A stretch of 22,020 bases of DNA, taken from NCBI GenBank assembly GCA_004151065.3, contig NWUY0304688277.1, forward strand, positions 1 through 22,020, in the 5' to 3' direction. The stretch comes from Larix sibirica. Lineage: Eukaryota; Streptophyta; Pinopsida; Pinales; Pinaceae. Below, piece after piece: positions 18,012-22,020 of the stretch. Made by a program: the position numbers and the translations under genes. Below the pieces are notes generated by a model. The model saw only the letters and a list, made by a program, of their open reading frames with translations, did not search any database and had not been told where the DNA came from. The first letter of the stretch is position 1. The number at the start of each line of letters is the position of its first letter.

Positions 18012-18043
18012 CCTTGCCTTATGAAGGACAAGCGGCTCCGCTC
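18012..18043 (+). repeat. Paired-hairpin repeat, copy 2
   Basis: CTTG (18013-18016) pairs with CAAG (18029-18032) with the same C-A mismatch as copy 1. An inner C-T-T/A-G-G stem uses one G-T wobble around an ATGA loop. The second stem AGCGG/CCGCT with a CT loop is at 18031-18042. The 21 bases 18023-18043 equal 9250-9270 exactly, while the loop of the first hairpin and both flanks differ. A change in one arm of copy 2 that keeps pairing through a wobble is consistent with selection for the fold, but one case proves little. Confidence 0.65.
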
Positions 18044-18050
18044 TTTCAAT

Positions 18051-18270
18051 TACGGGGTTTATAAGAATTTATCTTATTTTTACAGGATCTATTAGGGGAA
18101 ATTGGCGACTAACAAAAAAAGCCGGGTTGAAATAAATTAACCATTTTTTGTAGGATTTATCAGGGGAAATTGAATCATGCCCAAATTCCCGGGTTTATAA
18201 AAAGTGAGCGTATTTTCATGCCCTTGTCCTCCTACGTCGAACAAGCCTTTGGATCTATTGAGGGAAATTG
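18051..18270 (+). repeat. Three-copy imperfect tandem repeat
   Basis: Unit A (18051-18104) starts TACGGGGTTTATAAGAATTT and ends GGATCTATTAGGGGAAATTG. Unit B (18121-18172) starts GCCGGGTTGAAATAAATTAA and ends GGATTTATCAGGGGAAATTG. Unit C (18188-18270) starts CCCGGGTTTATAAAAAGTGA and ends GGATCTATTGAGGGAAATTG, with about 30 extra bases inside. The GGATYTATYRRGGGAAATTG end is the best-kept part. Two overlapping frames of 81 and 90 codons start in or near the array; neither shows a known motif. Confidence 0.8.
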
Positions 18271-18960
18271 GAAAATTGATAATAGGGCTAGCTTGCCATT
18301 TACTCAAGATGGATCAGCTGGTGTCGTTGGTTCAGAACAGAGTAAAAAAAGAGCCAGAGTTTCATATAATTTTCACTGGAATGTACCCAAGCAAGATTCG
18401 TGTAAATATAGTTAGGTGGGGATTGAGGACCATCAGAAGAAGGGATGGGCCGGGAAAACATGGCCAACTTAATTAATTTGAAAAGCTACGTATAGCGCTC
18501 CTTGTTTGCTGTATTTATGGGTTAAAAGCGCATTTATGCTCGATTTATTAGCTACAATTTCGGGTCATCCCTTGGTGAATCTGTCCCATAAATAAGCGAC
18601 TTATCTTCTGTGGCACCAGGAAAAACATAAACATACTATACCCCGCCCCTATTCTCCACATAAAAGCTATAAATAAAGAAGGCTTAAGGAACACTAACAA
18701 ATTGATTCCAATGGAGAGGCCGGGAGACCAAGTGAATGAAGGTTTCGGTTATAGTTTTCAGTGCACGCACTAATGCAATGCCTTCTCCTTCTTCACTTTG
18801 CCATGGCACGCACTTATATTTCTTTGCTTTCCCATAACTATGTAATGCATGCGCAGGCGCGGTCTGTTCCAGTTCAAATTCCCACTCTTATATAATTTCC
18901 GGTACCGGCAGGGGCAATGTGCCATGTTATCTATCATCTACCTTTAATCCACCAATAAGA
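18271..18960. other. Unassigned intergenic DNA
   Basis: The end of the 18204-18476 frame reads, for example, MDQLVSLVQNRVKKEPEF, which looks protein-like but matches nothing I recognise. From 18480 to 18960 I see no gene. GTTCCAGTTCAAATTCCCAC at about 18875 resembles a T-loop, but no cloverleaf can be folded upstream. Confidence 0.4.
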
Positions 18961-18965
18961 CTAAG

Positions 18966-19064
18966 TAGTTATTCCTCCCATTAATTCACCAAGCAATAAT
19001 AATCAGGAGGTTATTCCTCCCTCCCGTTCATTCACCAAGAAGAGTATGGCGGTTATTCCTCCCT
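18966..19064 (+). repeat. GGTTATTCCTCCC tandem array
   Basis: Units start GTTATTCCTCCCATTAATTC (18967), GGTTATTCCTCCCTCCCGTT (19009) and GGTTATTCCTCCCTTATC (19051), at 42-base steps. The first two also share TTCACCAAG. A fourth GGAGGTTATTCCTCTC lies at 19163-19178. GGAGGTTATTCCTCC at 19008-19020 forms a perfect five-base stem with a TTATT loop. Confidence 0.85.
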
Positions 19065-19107
19065 TATCCGCACACATCTTCATTTTTAGAGGGGGTGTTT
19101 CTATCCT

Positions 19108-19162
19108 GGGTCGTAGAATAGTTAAGTAACTAAAGGTCGTAGAATTCAGGTAAGTTACTAAA
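19108..19162 (+). repeat. GGTCGTAGAAT tandem repeat
   Basis: GGTCGTAGAATAGTTAAGTA then ACTAAA is followed at once by GGTCGTAGAATTCAGGTAAG then TTACTAAA. The unit is about 26-28 bases. It sits between the third and fourth GGTTATTCCTC units. Confidence 0.85.
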
Positions 19163-19177
19163 GGAGGTTATTCCTCT

Positions 19178-19695
19178 CTCGTGCTAAAACCAACCTTGAG
19201 AATGGAATTGGATGATCCTATAGGGATCTCCTAATGTTTGGATCAGACCTTATGCCTGCTACTAAGTACCTAAGAGAGCCTGTAAAGTGGTCGCACATGG
19301 GATTCCGAATATGATAGGACGCTAGGACCTTACCCGAATGGATGGCTTCCTTGCCCTCCCTCTGGTCGAGCAAGTTTCAGATGCTCTTTACTGTGATGGG
19401 GTAAGGTTGGAAGATATAGATCTTTCCTTGGTGCACCTTACTTATAAGGAACTTGATGCATCATAGTACTAGTGACGTTGAGATGAAAGCAGGGACATCT
19501 AGCAGGTTGAGGATGGATGATACTTGTAGCAATTGGAACTCATTCATCACCTCCAGGTACTTCATCCCATTACTAAGCTAGACTTCATGCATGTAGGCGT
19601 GATGGTTAAAATAGAAAAAAAATGTCATCTTTGAAGTCATTCTCCACAATGGTGGTCTTATAAACTTTTTCTTTTAGATCCCCCTTTGGTGGACA
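19178..19695 (-). pseudogene. Degenerate reading frame, possibly retroelement gag-like
   Basis: On the minus strand one frame runs from about 19695 down to 19178 with only about four stops in some 170 codons, fewer than drifted AT-rich DNA would give. The composition is protein-like, for example KYLEVMNEFQLLQVSSILNL, ISKVHQGKIYIFQPYPIT and HFTGSLRYLVAGIRSDPNI. It lies downstream of the pol remnant on the same strand. It could be the gag region of a second element copy, an extra reading frame of the same element, or unrelated. The resemblance to gag-type proteins of plant retroelements is from memory and not verified. The hairpin repeat at 19350-19374 is in frame inside it. Confidence 0.35.
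19350..19374 (-). repeat. Hairpin repeat, CTTGC...GCAAG family
   Basis: On the minus strand it reads CTTGCTCGACC, loop AGAG, then GGAGGGCAAG. Compared with 5577-5601, one T-G wobble becomes a C-G pair and the loop changes. It lies inside the gag-like frame and would encode LLDQREGK there, so it may be ordinary coding sequence of that frame and not an insertion. Confidence 0.5.
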
Positions 19696-20218
19696 CAAAC
19701 ATCAATGGGGGTTCACTCGATGCCTCTCACCTATCTGGAGTGTCGTGCATTGTAATCTTTCCCATCATTCATCTTCTAGTCATTCCTCTTTTGTATGTAC
19801 TGGGAAATTCTTAGATAATATACCAAATATCTACTCAGTTGTCTCCTTCTTGGCGCATCAATGGCTATGAACTCAGGTTCTGTTGTAATAAACTGGCTCT
19901 CCACAAACTATATTCTGTAAGATAACAAACCAAAGTGTCGGGGTCATGCTTATATAGACTTAGATAACCTTATTGGGTATTTCCATCACTTTTATTAGCA
20001 CTTAAAATTGAACTAGAGTTTATATCTCGCTGGAGAACTGCCTTAACTCGATGTAATCCTAACATGATGTTATACCCCCATATGTCGCATCAATCCCATC
20101 GTACCTCGGTAACTTCACTTTTGACACTTTAGCTTTTAATGACTAAATATCCAGTGTGATTGTACTTGATTAACTGATTTTAACCTAGCTACTGACATGG
20201 AGATTTTCACTCTATTTT

Positions 20219-20478
20219 ATTTACTCAATGACTCAATGATGCAATGACTCCATTAGAATTGCTTCCCCCTGACCACAAAGGTGTTGCCTTACTCTCTAAG
20301 GCTAGCAGGTTAGACTGATGAATTTCCCATCCTTAGGTTTAAGATTTATTAAACTCATTTGTATGACTAGCTCAATCACAAGGTTGATCCCTACATATTA
20401 GAATCTATAACCTGGGAAACTGTAGGGTCATGCTTTATTGACTCACAACTAAGACTGCCTCAACCGCAAGGTTGCACC
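20219..20478 (-). repeat. Repeated AATAAA-like blocks in retroelement 3' region
   Basis: Downstream of the pol remnant, the minus strand has GGTGCAACCTTGCGGTTGAG ... GTGAGTCAATAAA (20478 to 20434). It then has GGATCAACCTTGTGATTGAG ... ATGAGTTTAATAAA (about 20390 to 20345). A third, shorter ATTGAGTAAATAAAA lies at about 20233 to 20218, preceded by a CATTGAGT duplication. The first two blocks align over about 45 bases. AATAAA words are consistent with polyadenylation signals in an LTR or 3' untranslated region, but no LTR ends (TG...CA) or polypurine tract could be fixed. Confidence 0.5.
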
Positions 20479-20556
20479 TTATTGAATCGACTACTGGATG
20501 ATAGCAAAAACAACAAAACAAATAACATACATGTCTCCTGGTAAGGAGTTTTGAAC

Positions 20557-20800
20557 TTACAAAGTAGGAGGAGTTAAAGGTTTGAGGCGGGTGCCATTCA
20601 CCCACCCCTCCTAGAGCGTTCCATCCAAGTATGCGAGTTGAACAGATCATGAGTCTCTTATTTCTGTCACCCCGAAGGGCCCCAACCAATGTATCCTCAA
20701 CTTCCCTGGGTGGTTTAAGAACTTTATTTAATATAGCAGTACCCTATCTCCTTTACTTAAATCCTTGCTATTAATATGGTGATCATGCCACGCCTTCTAT
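20557..20800 (-). pseudogene. Integrase C-terminal GPY/F module, part of the pol remnant
   Basis: This is the best-kept part of the element. KAWHDHHI (about 20781-20796) is followed by GDRVLLY (20732-20756), a stop, NHPGKLRIHWLGPFGVTEI (about 20667-20715, with GPF at 20673-20687), a stop, SVQLAYLDGTL, a stop and EGWVNGTRLKPL. A TAA at 20557-20559 closes the frame where pol usually ends. In the family this module helps bind DNA and integrase partners. No chromodomain follows, as far as I can read. Confidence 0.9.
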
Positions 20801-21900
20801 CTCGACTTATCAATTGTCTGGTGATATTGTGCTAATAATATTTCTTCCTCTAACTCCATGAGTTCTTTTATGCATTCCTAAAGATATGCTCGTTATGACA
20901 TCTTAATTGAGTGTGCAATGTCCATACTGGGTAATAGGAATTCTGCAGGTACTACCACCTCTTTCCCATAGACCAAGCTCAAAGGTGTATGCTTAGTAAA
21001 CTTCTCCAGATGATAGAGGCTTAAAGTATGATGTTGTACCATAAATTTATGTTGAAATGCCCTGATGGGTTCACTCATTAAATGCTTCCCTTGGTTTGTA
21101 GTAAGGCTCTTGGGGCACCTGAACCAAGATATTCTATTCTAAAAAATAAGCCTTGCTATTTTTGGGGTGGTATAATCTTGTGTTGGTGCTGCCTTTACCC
21201 ATCTTGTTAAGTAGTCCATTAGGGTAATGATGTAGCAGGATCCTTAATGCCGCAGCGGGGCCCCCGTTAGGAATAGATTTACAAGTTCCATAGATCGAAT
21301 TAAATCCACTACCCATTTGTTAAAGGGCTGGAGTGCCACCGCTGGATGAAATGACATCTCATCCCTCCTATGATGGCCTCCCTATTCTCTGACACACATT
21401 ACAAGCCTTGGCATACTCTTTATCATCCTTAAATACTATGGGCCACCACAATCCCACCTATAGTACCTTGTGTGTTGTCACCTTTCCCCCGTCCTCCAAC
21501 AACCCCATTATTTCATTCCCATACCCTAGCTTGTATAACTTCCCTGCAATTAGTTTATAATCCACAGCCCAAACCACCAGCTATTTCTTTTGTGTTTTTG
21601 TATATCCTTGCAATTGCAACACAATTAATGTTTTCAAGAACATGGTAATGTCCTCCAAGTAATCAGGTACGACCTCCACCCCAAAAAAGTAAACATATAG
21701 TAATTTATCATCTAGTGATCCTCCTAACTCACCATTGTTAATGCACGAAAAGTGGTTGGGTCCCACATTCTCCCTGCCTGGCTTTACTACCACTTCAAAA
21801 TTGAATTCTTGGACAAGTAGTATCCATCTGTAGATGTGGCCTTATATGACTGGATTTTATACTAGATATTTAAGGGCTGACGTGATCTATAAAAAAATCT
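20557..21900 (-). pseudogene. Ty3/gypsy retrotransposon pol remnant: RNase H end and integrase
   Basis: Reading 21900 to 20557, the order is that of Ty3/gypsy pol: RNase H, zinc finger, integrase core, GPY/F module. RNase H is cut at its start; an Asp-His pair (21882-21887) precedes ALKYL and RWILLVQEFNFEVVVKPGRE. The zinc finger keeps CNVC (21392-21403) but lacks the His half. The integrase core keeps two catalytic Asp (KWVVDL, 21304-21306; MDYLTRW, 21214-21216). The third is Asn (TNQG, 21094-21096), and the Glu region is deleted just before TPLSLVYGKE (20966-20989). About a dozen in-frame stops and one inserted base by the Asp-His pair show it is dead. Frame continuity is otherwise high, implying mainly point-mutation decay. 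Reverse transcriptase, protease and gag are missing upstream. The lineage within gypsy is not assigned. Confidence 0.9.
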
Positions 21901-21912
21901 TTCATTTCCTCC

Positions 21913-21957
21913 CTTGCCCTCCCTTCGGTCAAGCAAGTATACCTTTGGTCAAGCAAG
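21913..21957 (-). repeat. Hairpin repeat, one full and one partial copy at the pol breakpoint
   Basis: The full copy is 21913-21937 (minus-strand arms CTTGC/GCAAG, inner CC/GG, GAAG loop). The partial copy 21941-21957 repeats CTTGCTTGACC and AAAGGT. Recognisable RNase H coding sequence begins at about 21900 on the minus strand, so the repeats lie within about 15 bases of the point where the retrotransposon has lost its upstream part. Confidence 0.65.
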
Positions 21958-22020
21958 CTTTTCCACTTTCCTTAGTTAAATTACCATCTCTCTCAGGTGA
22001 ACGCAGGAAGAATAAGCCAC
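21958..22020. other. Right end, unassigned
   Basis: No continuation of RNase H or reverse transcriptase could be read beyond the hairpin repeats. Confidence 0.5.

Noticed and set aside
18840-18895. GTTCCAGTTCAAATTCCCAC looks like a tRNA T-arm.
   Set aside because: No D-arm, anticodon arm or matching acceptor stem can be found upstream.
20525-20560. GGTAAGGAGTTTTGAACTTAC looks like an inverted tRNA T-arm on the minus strand.
   Set aside because: The loop and stem lengths are wrong, and it lies at the stop of the retrotransposon pol frame.
5577-21957. The hairpin repeats as a CRISPR array.
   Set aside because: Copies are kilobases apart, in both orientations, with no regular spacers or cas genes.

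Overview
No intact gene can be supported anywhere in this window: no tRNA, rRNA, CRISPR array or complete protein-coding gene. The longest reading frame is 168 codons, a length expected about once by chance in 22 kb at this base composition. The window looks like intergenic DNA of a land plant. Two things point to a plant: an eroded Ty3/gypsy retrotransposon of plant type on the minus strand at the right end, and dense short dispersed and tandem repeats of moderate GC. That combination is typical of large, repeat-rich plant mitochondrial genomes, with a gymnosperm or other non-flowering vascular plant my best guess. I see no mitochondrial gene that proves it, and nuclear intergenic DNA of a large-genome plant remains a real alternative.

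Layout. 1-3570: no genes; short imperfect tandem duplications (1505-1567) and a guanine-run cluster (2118-2145). 3571-4035: a degenerate minisatellite in two parts, CATAGCC-rich then GCTGGNAAT-rich. 4036-5700: unassigned. 5687-10850: a mosaic of diverged dispersed modules, here called M1 (GTCGAGAT block), M2 (ATTATATATGAGATTATG block), M3 (GTCCGTTGTAC block) and W (GGGCTCAAAGGG block, four copies in 6344-7715), plus a GTCCTGAC-rich stretch at 7796-8620. 10851-12700: AT-richer and unassigned. 12731-13840: two more diverged repeat families. 14021-14898: a GC-richer block between short direct repeats. 15125-15548: several short direct repeats. 15549-18010: unassigned. 18012-19180: a paired-hairpin element and two tandem arrays.

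19178-21900 (minus strand): retrotransposon remains. Reading 5' to 3' on that strand they are the end of RNase H, a broken zinc finger, an integrase core, a well-kept GPY/F module, a noncoding stretch with repeated AATAAA-like blocks, then a long low-stop frame that may be gag-like. Stops, deletions and a lost catalytic residue show that it is dead.

The best candidate for something undescribed is a set of short hairpin-forming repeats whose arms begin CTTG and end CAAG, at 5577-5601, 9236-9270, 18012-18043, 19350-19374 and 21913-21957. Two copies are paired hairpins that share an identical 21-base core. One copy lies beside the point where the retrotransposon is truncated.
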